In this document: piece by piece, positions 34,938 through 43,955 of the stretch | Numbering within the stretch: position 1 is the stretch's first letter | How the letters are laid out: each line of letters begins with the position of its first letter | DNA from: JAXDBM01 sp963709485 | GTDB taxonomy: Bacteria; Desulfobacterota; Syntrophia; Syntrophales; Fen-1087 | DNA length: 64,000 bases | Assembly: GCA_963709485.1 (NCBI GenBank) | Contig: CAVPWE010000005.1 | Span: 661,420-725,419, forward strand | Reading direction: 5' to 3' | Translations under genes and position numbers: made by a program | The notes under the pieces: model-generated | Database searches by the model: none | What the model was told of the DNA's origin: nothing | What the model saw: only the letters and a program-made list of their open reading frames with translations

Positions 34938-36278
34938 CTACGGGTATGTTATGACCACTGCCGCCGTATAGGTGTTTCCGCTGATCGCGATGCTGGCTGT
35001 GACAACATTGGTATCGCCGGTTGCATGTGCTCCGCCGCCTGTAAAGGTGGTTACGGCATTGCCGCTGCCGTCCGTAACCGCCGCTGCAGGAGATATTGTG
35101 CCAAGAGGTGCGGTACCGGTCGTTGCGAATGTGACCTGCACGCCGCTAACCCCTGTTCCTCCGCTATCCTTTACATTTGCTGTAATTGCACTGTTCGAAG
35201 TATCCGTTGTCAGCGTCGAGGGATTTGCACTGACGGTAATGCTGTAGCCCGCGGCAGATGATGATCCCGTCCGTGTAATCACCGCGGAGCTCGATATGCT
35301 TCCGACGACTGCCCTGACCGTGTCCTGAACGGCAACTGTCGGATTGTTTGACCCGGCTCTATAGGTGACGACCGCATTGCCGCTGCCGTCCGTTATTGCG
35401 GTAGTGGCCGAGAGGCTCGCGCCACTGTTGTTGATGGGAAGCGCGAATGAAACGCGCACGCCGTTTTTGTTGTCACCGGTCAGGGTGGCGGTGATGATGC
35501 TGAGGCCTCCGGCGCTGACGGAGGTCGGATCGGCAGCCACTGAAATCGCCAGCGGCTCCACAGGCTCAACCGTTTCGCCCTTCCTTGTGATCACGACGGA
35601 CCGGCTGGACCCGTTGGCCAGACGCGCCTCGACCGTATCGGAGACGGTCTGGTCGGGGGAGGCGTTTCCCGGCGTGTAGACCGTGGTAACGATTCCCAGG
35701 CCGTCGGTGACACCGCTGTGGGCGGTCAGTGCAGGCGCTCCCGAGTTATTCACCGTAATGGAAAAGAAAACCGTTGCGCCGCTGATCGGCTTGTCATTGC
35801 TGTCCGTGACGGAGACGGTAACGACACTGCTCTGATTTGCCGCTACTTCGGCAGGATCTGCCTTCATTTCCGAGATGCCGTTTCCGGATCGCGTGACCAC
35901 GACCACGGCGCCGGCGCCGGTGGGCAGGCTCGCCTGAATGGTATCGGGCAACTCGACTCCCGGCGCGTTCCAGCCCGCCGTGTAGACTGCCCTGGCCTGG
36001 TTCTGCCCGTCCACCCGGCTGTTCACGACCCGCAGCGTTCCCCCCGAATTGTTCGTCCGGAAGGTGAACGTGACGGAACGCTCGATCGCCGGGTTTTCGT
36101 TGAACCGCGCGACGGTTGCCGTGATGACGCTTTCCTGGCCGGCGCCGACGGATGTGGGGGATGCCTCAACCAGGATGCTGTCTGTAGCCAGGGGGTCGCC
36201 GCTGGTCGCGCCGCCGCCGCAGCCCGCAAGGACCAGCGCCGTGATCAACAGCAGAAATATTCTTGTATGATTGCGCAT
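34938..36278 (-). CDS. Lipoprotein with four Big_1-type Ig domains
   Basis: 446 residues from the ATG at 36278 (AGGAGA seven bases upstream). The signal LLLITALVLAGC predicts a lipoprotein. Four invasin/intimin-like Big_1 Ig domains follow, each with a ...VEASPTSVGAGQESVITATV-like opening and a DGSGNAVVTY-like end (about 35-135, 137-240, 245-345, 348-445). Such domains extend adhesive domains from the surface or bind partners. Its place between the pilMN and pilO genes, with short gaps, implies co-expression with the pilus, perhaps as a secretin collar or surface adhesin. Confidence 0.88.
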   Translation of the reverse strand: MRNHTRIFLLLITALVLAGCGGGATSGDPLATDSILVEASPTSVGAGQESVITATVARFNENPAIERSVTFTFRTNNSGGTLRVVNSRVDGQNQARAVYTAGWNAPGVELPDTIQASLPTGAGAVVVVTRSGNGISEMKADPAEVAANQSSVVTVSVTDSNDKPISGATVFFSITVNNSGAPALTAHSGVTDGLGIVTTVYTPGNASPDQTVSDTVEARLANGSSRSVVITRKGETVEPVEPLAISVAADPTSVSAGGLSIITATLTGDNKNGVRVSFALPINNSGASLSATTAITDGSGNAVVTYRAGSNNPTVAVQDTVRAVVGSISSSAVITRTGSSSAAGYSITVSANPSTLTTDTSNSAITANVKDSGGTGVSGVQVTFATTGTAPLGTISPAAAVTDGSGNAVTTFTGGGAHATGDTNVVTASIAISGNTYTAAVVITYP

Positions 36279-36326
36279 TTCCGATTCTCCTTCATGCAAA
36301 TATAATCGTTCATGCCCGGCTGCATT

Positions 36327-38258
36327 TCAGGCCGACGCGATCTTCATGCTGATCGTAAAGTGCAGGACATCCTTCTTCTTGACCCGTTCGACACTGTTCT
36401 TCTGTACGGTGATCTGGCGGAAGATCGGGGAGGCCTGCAGTTTGGTGATATAATCGGCCAGAGACGCATCGAGGGATTGCCGGTTTCCGAGAATGACCCC
36501 CTCCACAACGACGTTGCCGATCGCGCCGCCGGCGGTCTGCTCTTCCTGCGCTGCTTTGGCGGCATCCCTCTTTTCTGCCGGAGCGGATTCTTTGGGCGGT
36601 GTCTTGGCTTTGTCCGCCTGGGCCGGCACGAAATCGGCCTTCAGGTTGACCAGACGGACCTCGGAAGGCGTCAGGGCCGACAACTCACCGATGACGGCCA
36701 TACTGCGATACCGTTCGCTGTAGACCCGGGGCGAATACGTTTTCTGCCTGGTCTGTGACGCAATCTGCATCACATCGGTTTGGCTGATGCGGGGTTGAAA
36801 CCGGGCCAGCTCTCTTTGCAGGCGGCTGATCTCGGCTTTTTTAACGCTGATCGTGCCCAGCTCGAACAGAAAAAACCCGGCAGCAAGGAGCGCGGCCGCG
36901 GCAAAAACTGCGAACGAGGCAAAACCGGCCCGCTTGCGGGCGGCCAACTGCTCTTTGTCCTTGAACGTAAACAGGAGGTTCGGCGTGCGGCTTCTGTCGG
37001 AGAGGGCCATTCCCAGGGCCGGCGTCAGGGCAACCCTTTCGGAAAGGCTCTCCTCCCGGAAGAGACCGCCGACTCCGGGCAGTTCGGGATCGAACGGATT
37101 CAGGAGTTCGCTTTCAATGCCAAGCGCCTCACCGATATATGCAATCAGGGGCGGGTAGACACTCATGGCGCTGGAAACGAAAATCTTGCCGACCCGGGCC
37201 GGATCGATGCTCGCCTCATAATATTCGAAAGTGCGTTCGATCTGCCGGACAAGCCTTTGCAGGGCGGGCAGGATGATCCGGTGCTTGTCCTCCTGGGTGA
37301 GGTGATATCCGGCGTCCTGTTCCGTCAAAGGAGCGGCGTCGGGGCTGAGGCTGAAAAGGACCTTTCTGGCCTGTTCCGGGCTGATGGCCGGCGCTTTTTC
37401 CGCGGCTTCGTCCGCGGGCGGGTTCTGTTCGAGCAGGGCCTCCAGAATGGATTCAACCATGCTGTTGATGCCGGCCTTGATGCCGCGGGTCATGGCCAGG
37501 TTTCCCCTGGAATAAATGTCGATGCGGGAAAAATCATTGCCGATGAACAGGCCGGCAACCGTTCCTGCGGGTGCCGGCATCCATCCGGTCCGGAACAGAT
37601 TCTGAACGGCAATGGGAACGATGGAGATGCCGGCAAGGGGAAAACCCGCCTTCAGGAAAAGATCCTTCAGTTCCTCGACTTCCCGGCGCGGCGCGGTGCA
37701 GGCCATGACAAGCCATTTGGGGACATCCTGCTCGACGACTTCTTCAAGCACTTCGAAATCCAGCAGGGTTTCCTTTTCATTGAAGAAGGTTTCCTTCTTG
37801 ATGGACCAGAATACGACATCTTCGATTTCGTTCTTCGCAACTTTCGGGATCCGGATGTGGCGAACGCCAGCGTTCGCCGCGGTCATGACCGTCCAGATGC
37901 CGGCTCTGGATTGGGATCCGCAAAACCGGGAGAGTTCGCTTTTCAGCAGACTGGGGAATGCGGCCGTTCCCCTGCGATTCCAAGGGTGCAGCGGAACGCT
38001 TTGATACTCGAGCATCTGCCGCCTGTTGTCGGCGGATTTGATTGTTTTTACCAGGCGAAGGGCATCGTGGCTGATATCGACGCCCACCGTGACGGCTTTC
38101 ATGACATGAACCTTCCGGGGGAATGTCGATCCGATCCTTTTGGGCAGCGGGGGGCGAGGTGTTTGAACGGCTGGGACATCGTTCGAGGAGTCCGGCTTTT
38201 TTTTCCGGATGAGATCCAGGAGCTTTTCCGTCGATGTAATGTCGTTCATACCGGCCAA
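36327..38258 (-). CDS. PilM-PilN fusion (MshI-like) pilus assembly protein
   Basis: The 643-residue protein has an actin-like PilM domain in its first 440 residues (VGVDISHDALRLVKT, then GLFIGNDFSRIDIYSRG). A membrane helix follows at about 452-475, then a PilN-like periplasmic region (LGTISVKKAEISRLQREL, then NVVVEGVILGNRQSLDASLA). PilM and PilN are normally separate and joined by a short PilN tail; here they are one chain, as in MshI-type organisation. A TTG at 38258 has AGGAG seven bases upstream and is preferred over the ATG three codons later. First gene of the pilus operon. Confidence 0.88.
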   Translation of the reverse strand: MAGMNDITSTEKLLDLIRKKKPDSSNDVPAVQTPRPPLPKRIGSTFPRKVHVMKAVTVGVDISHDALRLVKTIKSADNRRQMLEYQSVPLHPWNRRGTAAFPSLLKSELSRFCGSQSRAGIWTVMTAANAGVRHIRIPKVAKNEIEDVVFWSIKKETFFNEKETLLDFEVLEEVVEQDVPKWLVMACTAPRREVEELKDLFLKAGFPLAGISIVPIAVQNLFRTGWMPAPAGTVAGLFIGNDFSRIDIYSRGNLAMTRGIKAGINSMVESILEALLEQNPPADEAAEKAPAISPEQARKVLFSLSPDAAPLTEQDAGYHLTQEDKHRIILPALQRLVRQIERTFEYYEASIDPARVGKIFVSSAMSVYPPLIAYIGEALGIESELLNPFDPELPGVGGLFREESLSERVALTPALGMALSDRSRTPNLLFTFKDKEQLAARKRAGFASFAVFAAAALLAAGFFLFELGTISVKKAEISRLQRELARFQPRISQTDVMQIASQTRQKTYSPRVYSERYRSMAVIGELSALTPSEVRLVNLKADFVPAQADKAKTPPKESAPAEKRDAAKAAQEEQTAGGAIGNVVVEGVILGNRQSLDASLADYITKLQASPIFRQITVQKNSVERVKKKDVLHFTISMKIASA

Positions 38259-38535
38259 GGCATTACTCCTGATGCCTCCGCGAGCGAGAAACTTGGGATT
38301 TCAGTTTTCATAAATTCCCTTCAGTATAAAATACTTGTATCACACACAGGCGGGATCAATCAAATCATTTCTGAATTCGGCACCACCTCCTGTTCCATGC
38401 AAAGGCCGTTAAACGGAAGTGTTTAAAATCGGATGCGTCCACGAAAAGATCAAAGGGCAGTCGGAAATTCAATCTCCTGTTGTCGTGAACAACGGAGGCA
38501 TGCTATCTTTATTGAAAAAGGAGGGCTTTGATCGG
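38259..38535. other. Divergent intergenic region between pilus operon and photolyase
   Basis: A 277-bp region that must hold promoters for both directions. On the minus strand TATACT near 38325 could be a -10 for the pilus operon, but no good -35 is spaced to it. On the plus strand I see no convincing sigma70 pair. The region is AT-rich around 38300-38400. Short frames in it are not protein-like. Confidence 0.3.
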
Positions 38536-39889
38536 ATGAACCCACAACGGGCAAGACTCCTCTCGAACGGCCGGGATCGCACGGGGCCGGTTGTTTACTG
38601 GATGAGCCGGGATCAGCGGATTCGGGACAACTGGGCCCTGATCTTTGCCATGCAGGCTGCCCGGGCGAGAAAGGCGCCGCTGCTGGTTGTGTTCTGCCTG
38701 GTTCCGCAATTTCTGGATGCGGCCCGGCGCGCCTATGAATTCATGCTTCAGGGGCTGCAGGAGCTTGAATCCGGTTTGCTTGAACGGGGCGTCCCCTTTC
38801 ACCTGGTCACGGGTGAGCCCGGCAAAGCCATTCCGCGATTCGTCGAAGAGCATCGCGCCGGAATCCTGGTCACGGATTTTGACCCGCTCCGGATCAAGCG
38901 GCAATGGAAGGGGGCCGTGTCACGGAGCATAACAGTCCCCTTTTATGAGGTGGATGCCCACAATATCGTTCCCTGCTGGCTGGCCTCGCCGAAGCAGGAG
39001 TTTGCCGCCCGGACGCTTCGCGTCAAGATCGGACGCGTTCTGGAAGATTTCCTGGATGTTTTTCCCGGGGTGGGATCGCCGTTCTGTGCAGCCGGTCGGC
39101 CGCAAAGAGGAAATCGACTGGACGATGGCGGGAAAATCTGTTCCGGCCGCACCGGAAGCCGTCCCCGCAACGAGGTTCAGGGCAGGCGAAAATGCCGCCC
39201 ATGCCGCCCTGCGGCGTTTCCTGACGGAGAAATTGCCTCGCTACCATCTGTGCAGGAACGATCCGTTGCAGGACGGGCAGTCCGGGCTGTCTCCGTACCT
39301 CCATTTCGGCCAGCTCTCCGCGCAGCGGGTGGCCCTTGCCGTAGGGAAGGCGAAAGCCCCGTCCGAGGCGAAGGCGGCTTTTCTGGAGGAGCTGGTCGTC
39401 CGGCGGGAACTGTCCGACAATTTCTGCTTCTACAATCCCGATTATGACTCGTTCAGGGGATTTCCCGCCTGGGCGCAGGCCACCCTGAACGAGCACCGGG
39501 ACGATGTCCGGGCCTATCGGTATGCGCTGCCGCAGTTCGAGGCAGCCGCGACGCACGACGATCTCTGGAACGCCGCCCAGATGGAGATGGTCGGGACCGG
39601 GAAAATGCACGGCTATATGCGGATGTACTGGGCCAAGAAAATCCTGGAATGGACCAAAAATGCGGAAGAGGCGCTGCGGATTGCCATTCATCTCAACGAC
39701 AAATACGGGCTGGACGGACGGGACCCCAACGGGTATGCCGGCTGCGTCTGGTCCATCGGCGGCGTCCACGACCGCGCCTGGCCGACGCGCCCGGTCTTTG
39801 GGAAGATACGCTACATGAACGAGCGTGGCTGCCGCTCGAAATTCAACGTGGATGCCTATATCGAGAAGATCAGGGGCATTGCTCCGTGA
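38536..39889 (+). pseudogene. phr: Class II DNA photolyase, one frameshift
   Basis: This enzyme repairs cyclobutane pyrimidine dimers with light and FAD. The first frame (from ATG 38536) carries VVYWMSRDQRIRDNWAL, the hallmark of class II photolyases, up to FLDVFPG. The second frame, entered near 39060-39080, continues through AALRRFLTEKLPRYH, LHFGQLSAQRVA, DNFCFYNPDYDS and KMHGYMRMYWAKKILEW to the end at 39889. Both halves are fully conserved, and the break is at a C/G homopolymer (TTTTCCCGGGG), so an assembly indel is likely. If real, the enzyme is inactive. Confidence 0.85.
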
Positions 39890-39973
39890 TGATGCGGATC
39901 CGACCGAGCGGCTCGTGATCCGCTCCAGGGCGGCAAAGCGGCGGTTCCGGAGAAATACTGCGCCGGAAAGCAC

Positions 39974-40034
39974 TTGACAGGAGCGCCTCCCTGTCTTATA
40001 TTCAGAATACACTGATTATTCAGATAAGTTGAAT
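39974..40034 (+). promoter_or_regulatory. Strong promoter and candidate operator for the arsM pair
   Basis: TTGACA (39974-39979) and TATATT (39997-40002) are 17 bp apart. Just downstream, ATTCA (40018-40022) and TGAAT (40030-40034) form an inverted repeat spaced by 7 bp. ATTCAG is also repeated near 40000-40005. A repressor bound here would block initiation. No regulator gene is adjacent, so the AbrB-type protein encoded next or the ArsR at 63.8 kb are candidates. Confidence 0.65.
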
Positions 40035-40068
40035 TGTTCTGATATTCATGAAGGGAGAATCGAAAGCA

Positions 40069-40338
40069 ATGGCTCGCGCGAAAAAAGCGGACGGCTGTGC
40101 GCCGGAGAAGAAAACGGGGTGTTGCCGGGTGGAGTCGCTGATTGCCGTTGACGAACGGGGCCAGATGGTGCTTCCGAAGGATATCCGGGAACGGGCAAAA
40201 ATTGCCCCCGGCGACAAACTGGCCCTGGTCAGCTGGGAGAAGGACGGGCTGGTCTGCTGTCTGACCCTGATCAAGGTGGAAGGGTTGACGGATATGGTCC
40301 GGGGAATGCTCGGGCCGGTGATGAAGGAAATGCTATAA
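40069..40338 (+). CDS. HgcAB-associated-type AbrB/SpoVT protein
   Basis: An 89-residue protein with a cysteine-rich front (DGCAPEKKTGCC) and a swapped-hairpin AbrB core (VDERGQMVLPKDIRERAKI, then GDKLALVSWEKDG), followed by a CC pair (VCCLTLIK). This cysteine pattern matches the small AbrB-like proteins annotated as HgcAB-associated, which may sense thiophilic metal(loid)s or bind DNA. hgcA and hgcB themselves are not in the window. ATG 40069 has GGGAGA upstream; 40048 lacks a site. It is co-directional with arsM 35 bp downstream. Confidence 0.75.
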   Translation: MARAKKADGCAPEKKTGCCRVESLIAVDERGQMVLPKDIRERAKIAPGDKLALVSWEKDGLVCCLTLIKVEGLTDMVRGMLGPVMKEML

Positions 40339-40373
40339 TCGATATCGATTCAGAAAGAAGGTATGATTCTGCC

Positions 40374-41216
40374 ATGAAGGAAGAGATCGTAAAAAAGGTT
40401 GTCAGGGAAGGTTACGCGCAAATCGCCCGGTCCGGCGGATCGTGCTGTCTGCCCTCCGCACCCTGCTGCGGGGGGGCGGATGCGGCAGCGGAGATCGGCA
40501 AGAGAATCGGCTATGCCGACGAGGACCTGCAATCGGTCCCCGAGGGGGCCAACCTGGGGCTGGGATGCGGCAATCCCCTGGCGCTGGCATCGCTCAAAGA
40601 GGGGGAGACCGTTCTCGACCTGGGGTCCGGGGCCGGCTTTGATTGCTTTCTCGCGGCCCGTGAGGTGGGGAAAACCGGAAGGGTCATCGGGGTGGACATG
40701 ACGCCCGAGATGGTACAGAAGGCGCGGGAGAATGCCGCCAAGGGCGACTATGAAAACGTCGAATTCCGGCTGGGGGAAATCGAGAACCTGCCCGTCGCCG
40801 ATCGGGCGGTGGATGCCATCATCTCGAACTGCGTCATCAACCTGGCGCCGGACAAGCTGCGGGTTTTCCGGGAAGCCTTCCGGGTCCTGAAGCCGGGAGG
40901 CCGGCTGATGGTCTCCGACATTGTCCTGCGCAGGCCTCTTCCCGATTTCATCATGGAATCCATTTCCGCCTATGTGGGCTGCATCTCCGGGGCCGTCCTG
41001 CGGGATGATTATGTTCATGCGATCGAACAGGCGGGATTCCGGGATGTGCGGATCATGGAGGAATCCCTGTTCCCGATTGACTGCATGGCCAACGACCCCA
41101 CAGCACAGGCGATTGTTGCCCATTCGACAGTGCCGACCGAAAAGATCATCGAGGCGGTCGAGGGAACGATCGCCAGCGTCAAGGTGCATGCGGTGAAACC
41201 GGACCGGCCATCGTAA
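40374..41216 (+). CDS. arsM: Arsenite S-adenosylmethionine methyltransferase
   Basis: The 280-residue Rossmann methyltransferase has the SAM motif VLDLGSGAGFDCFLAA. Cysteines typical of ArsM are present: an N-terminal SCCLPSAPCCGG cluster, the ISNCVINL cysteine and the AYVGCISGA cysteine. The last two bind As(III) in known enzymes. It methylates arsenite to methylated and eventually volatile species. Co-expressed with the AbrB-type protein from a strong promoter; phoB follows after only 40 bp, so read-through into the Pho genes is possible. Confidence 0.93.
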   Translation: MKEEIVKKVVREGYAQIARSGGSCCLPSAPCCGGADAAAEIGKRIGYADEDLQSVPEGANLGLGCGNPLALASLKEGETVLDLGSGAGFDCFLAAREVGKTGRVIGVDMTPEMVQKARENAAKGDYENVEFRLGEIENLPVADRAVDAIISNCVINLAPDKLRVFREAFRVLKPGGRLMVSDIVLRRPLPDFIMESISAYVGCISGAVLRDDYVHAIEQAGFRDVRIMEESLFPIDCMANDPTAQAIVAHSTVPTEKIIEAVEGTIASVKVHAVKPDRPS

Positions 41217-41256
41217 TCGGGCGCCCTGATCCGGCATACCCGACCGAAAGCGAAAG

Positions 41257-41962
41257 ATGCCCCCTAAGAAAATTCTCGTCGTCGATGACGAAAAGGACAT
41301 CGTCGATCTGATCGCCTTCAACCTCGAGCAGGAAGGGTTTTCCGTCATCCGGGCCTGCGACGGCCAGACGGCCTGGGAGGCGGTAAAAGCGGAAAAGCCG
41401 GATCTGGTCGTGCTCGACCTGATGATCCCGGGCATTTCCGGCCTCGAGGTTTGCAGGATGATCCGGCGCGATGCCGGGGTGCAGGGCCTGCCCGTCATCA
41501 TGCTGACGGCGAAGTCCGATCCGGTGGATAAGATTCTGGGACTGGAGCTGGGGGCGGACGACTACATCACCAAGCCCTTCAGCGTCCGGGAACTCATCGC
41601 CCGAATCCGCGCTGTCCTGCGCCGTTTTCAAAAAGGACAGGCCGCGGATGTCCCGGAAGGGTTCACCTTTCGTGGATTGCATATCGACTTTCCGTCCTGC
41701 ACGGTCGCCGTAAACGGGCGAAATGGTCGATCTGAGCGCCTGCGAATTCAAACTCCTCAAGTTCCTTGCCGGACGCCCCGGACGGGTCTACAGCCGGGAC
41801 CAGCTTCTTGATCAGATCTGGGGAGACGAGGCCTTCGTCGAGCCCCGGACGGTGGATGTCCATGTCAGCCGCCTTCGGGCCGCCATCGAACCGGACAGGG
41901 AAAATCCGATTTATATTCTGACGGTGCGGGGACTGGGCTATAAGTTCGCCGATCTGAGATAG
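41257..41962 (+). pseudogene. phoB: Phosphate regulon response regulator PhoB, one frameshift
   Basis: The receiver domain (VVDDEKDIVDLI, phosphoacceptor in VVLDLMIPG, KPFSVREL) is intact through VAVNGR at about 41720. The winged-helix output domain continues in the next frame (MVDLSACEFKLLKFL, then DVHVSRLRAAIEP and VRGLGYKFADLR). A single missing base around GGGCGAAATGG explains the break, since VNGREMVDLS is the expected join. A PHO box and the pst genes follow, and phoR ends the cluster. The gene is most likely intact in the organism. Confidence 0.85.
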
Positions 41963-41991
41963 TCCGCACAATTCACGAAATCTTCACCGTT

Positions 41992-42025
41992 CTGTCATCA
42001 AACTGCAACAATTCTCCATTATGCT
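41992..42025 (+). promoter_or_regulatory. PHO box and -10 of the pst operon
   Basis: CTGTCATCAAACTGCAAC (41992-42009) matches the PhoB box CTGTCATAWAWCTGTCAY closely, with a weaker 11-bp-spaced repeat (TTCACCGTT) just before it. TATGCT (42020-42025) lies 10 bp downstream, so the box takes the place of the -35, as in PhoB-activated promoters. Confidence 0.85.
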
Positions 42026-42128
42026 TTAGCCGTTGAAAGGACCGGTGCGGCCGCTGCGGGAAGGTCCTTCCGGACCGCATGAAATGCGATGCACCGATTG
42101 AATTCCATAAAAAAGGAGGATGAAAAAA

Positions 42129-42977
42129 ATGGTAAAGAGTATTAAGCGCCTCATGTGGGCGTTGGCGCTGCTGCTGCTCGGCTCCGGGACGGCTTATGCG
42201 GAAAGCATTGTGATCAAGGGCTCCACAACGGTGCTTCCGATCGCACAGATGACGCTTGAGGCATACATGAAGGCCCATCCTGGCGTCAATATTTCCCTGT
42301 CCGGCGGCGGCTCGGGCGAAGGCATCAAGGCGCTGATCGACCGGTCTGCAAACATCGCCAATTCATCGCGGGAAATCAAGGACAAGGAAATCGAGCTGGC
42401 AAAATCAAAGGGTGTGAATCCGGTTGAAACGATTGTTGCCGTCGATGCGATCGTTCCGATCGTGAACCCGAGGAACAGGGTCAAGGACCTGAGCATCGAC
42501 CAGTTGAGCCAGATCTATCAGGGCAAGATCACGAACTGGAAAGAGGTGGGCGGCGACAACCTGCAGATTGTGGTCGTCTCCAGAGACAGCAGCTCCGGGA
42601 CTTTCGAGGCATGGGCAGAGATGGTCCTGAACAAAGCCAAGGTTGCGCCCAGGGCCCAGATGCAGGCATCCAACGGCGCCATCGTCCAGGCGGTTTCAAA
42701 AAACAAGTATGCCATCGGCTATATCGGTTTGGGCTATATCAACAAGGCCGTCAAGCCCCTGACCGTCAACGGCGTCCAGGCCACGGCAAAGACTGCCATT
42801 TCCAAGGAATTCCCCGTTGCCAGGCCACTGTATATGTACACCGACGGGCAACCGGCCGGTGAAACGGAAAAATTCATCAAATTCATACTGAGCCCTGCCG
42901 GGCAGAATCTGGTCGCCAAAGCCGGTTATGTTCCTTTAGGGGAATCTGCGGACAAGTCAAAGAAGAAAGGCAAGTGA
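42129..42977 (+). CDS. pstS: Phosphate-binding protein PstS
   Basis: A 282-residue periplasmic phosphate receptor with signal peptide RLMWALALLLLGSGTAYA and phosphate-binding segments (KGSTTVLP, SGGGSGEGI, SRDSSSGTFEAW). ATG 42129 has AAGGAGG about nine bases upstream; the ATG at 42120 touches that site and is unlikely. It delivers phosphate to PstCA and is the first gene of the PHO-box operon. A stable hairpin after the gene could raise its level relative to the permease genes. Confidence 0.94.
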   Translation: MVKSIKRLMWALALLLLGSGTAYAESIVIKGSTTVLPIAQMTLEAYMKAHPGVNISLSGGGSGEGIKALIDRSANIANSSREIKDKEIELAKSKGVNPVETIVAVDAIVPIVNPRNRVKDLSIDQLSQIYQGKITNWKEVGGDNLQIVVVSRDSSSGTFEAWAEMVLNKAKVAPRAQMQASNGAIVQAVSKNKYAIGYIGLGYINKAVKPLTVNGVQATAKTAISKEFPVARPLYMYTDGQPAGETEKFIKFILSPAGQNLVAKAGYVPLGESADKSKKKGK

Positions 42978-42998
42978 TCCTTAAATTATGCATCCAAT

Positions 42999-43022
42999 GG
43001 AGACGGGTCATGGCCCGTCTCC
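42999..43022 (+). promoter_or_regulatory. Stem-loop between pstS and pstC
   Basis: A perfect 9-bp stem GGAGACGGG/CCCGTCTCC with a 6-nt loop and no T run. Without a T tract it is more likely an RNA-stabilising or processing hairpin than a terminator. It would favour a high PstS:PstCA ratio. Confidence 0.6.
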
Positions 43023-43067
43023 GCTGGAGGTTACAGTCATTCTCCCTTCAAGTCCGGACGGCAGCCA

Positions 43068-43955
43068 GTGACAAGACACTCCATTGAAATCGTCATAAAA
43101 AACGTTTTTGCACTCTTCGCATTCCTTTCCGTGCTCATCCTGGCGCTCATCGTTTTTTTTCTGTTTCAAGAGGGAATCCCCATTTTTAAGCAGATTTCGC
43201 TGTCCGATTTTATCTTCGGCGCCAACTGGTATCCGACCTATGACCCGCCGGAGTACGGGATCTGGCCGCTGATTGTCGGTTCCCTGCTGGTCACGCTTTT
43301 TGCCTGTCTGATTGCGGTGCCGCTGGGCGTGCTTTCGGCGATTTACATTTCCGAGATTGCGCCGGCATCGGTCAAGGAAGTCCTCAAGGCCGTCATCGAG
43401 CTTCTGGCCGGGCTGCCCTCCGTCGTGCTCGGCTTTTTCGGCATGGTCATCATTGCCCCCTGGATGCAGGAAACCTTTGATCTGCCGACGGGACTGAACA
43501 TCGTCAATGCCTCGGTCATGCTGGCGGTCATGGCGATTCCGACCATATCCAGCATCTCGGAGGACGCCATTTATGCCGTTCCCCGGGAATTCAAGGAGGC
43601 GTCGTACGCCCTGGGGGCGACCCAGTTTGAAACGATCGTCAAAGTCGTTATTCCAACTGCACTTTCCGGCATTTCCACAGCAGTCATTCTGGGGATGTCC
43701 CGGGCAATCGGGGAGACCATGGTTGTCCTGATGGTTGCAGGGGGCGCGGCCGCCATTCCGGAGAGCATCTTCGATTCGGTCCGTCCCATGCCGGCAAGCA
43801 TTGCGGCGGAGATGGGCGAGGCGCCCTTCCGGAGCGGACATTATCACGCCCTGTTCGCCACCGGCATCATCCTGTTTTTCATGACGCTGATCTTCAATCT
43901 GATCGCGGATTACATCTCGAACAAATTCAAGGAAGTGGGATCGGGAACCCTGTAA
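43068..43955 (+). CDS. pstC: Phosphate ABC permease PstC
   Basis: This 295-residue inner-membrane permease has about six helices and the ABC-coupling EAA loop (EASYALGATQFETIVKVVIP). GTG start at 43068. Its stop overlaps the pstA ATG by one base, so translation is coupled. Together with PstA it forms the phosphate channel powered by PstB. Confidence 0.93.
   Translation: MTRHSIEIVIKNVFALFAFLSVLILALIVFFLFQEGIPIFKQISLSDFIFGANWYPTYDPPEYGIWPLIVGSLLVTLFACLIAVPLGVLSAIYISEIAPASVKEVLKAVIELLAGLPSVVLGFFGMVIIAPWMQETFDLPTGLNIVNASVMLAVMAIPTISSISEDAIYAVPREFKEASYALGATQFETIVKVVIPTALSGISTAVILGMSRAIGETMVVLMVAGGAAAIPESIFDSVRPMPASIAAEMGEAPFRSGHYHALFATGIILFFMTLIFNLIADYISNKFKEVGSGTL

Noticed and set aside
36327..38258. 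PilM-PilN fusion as an indel artefact
   Set aside because: The frame is continuous with a sensible linker and membrane helix, and joined MshI-type forms exist, so a genuine fusion is more likely.
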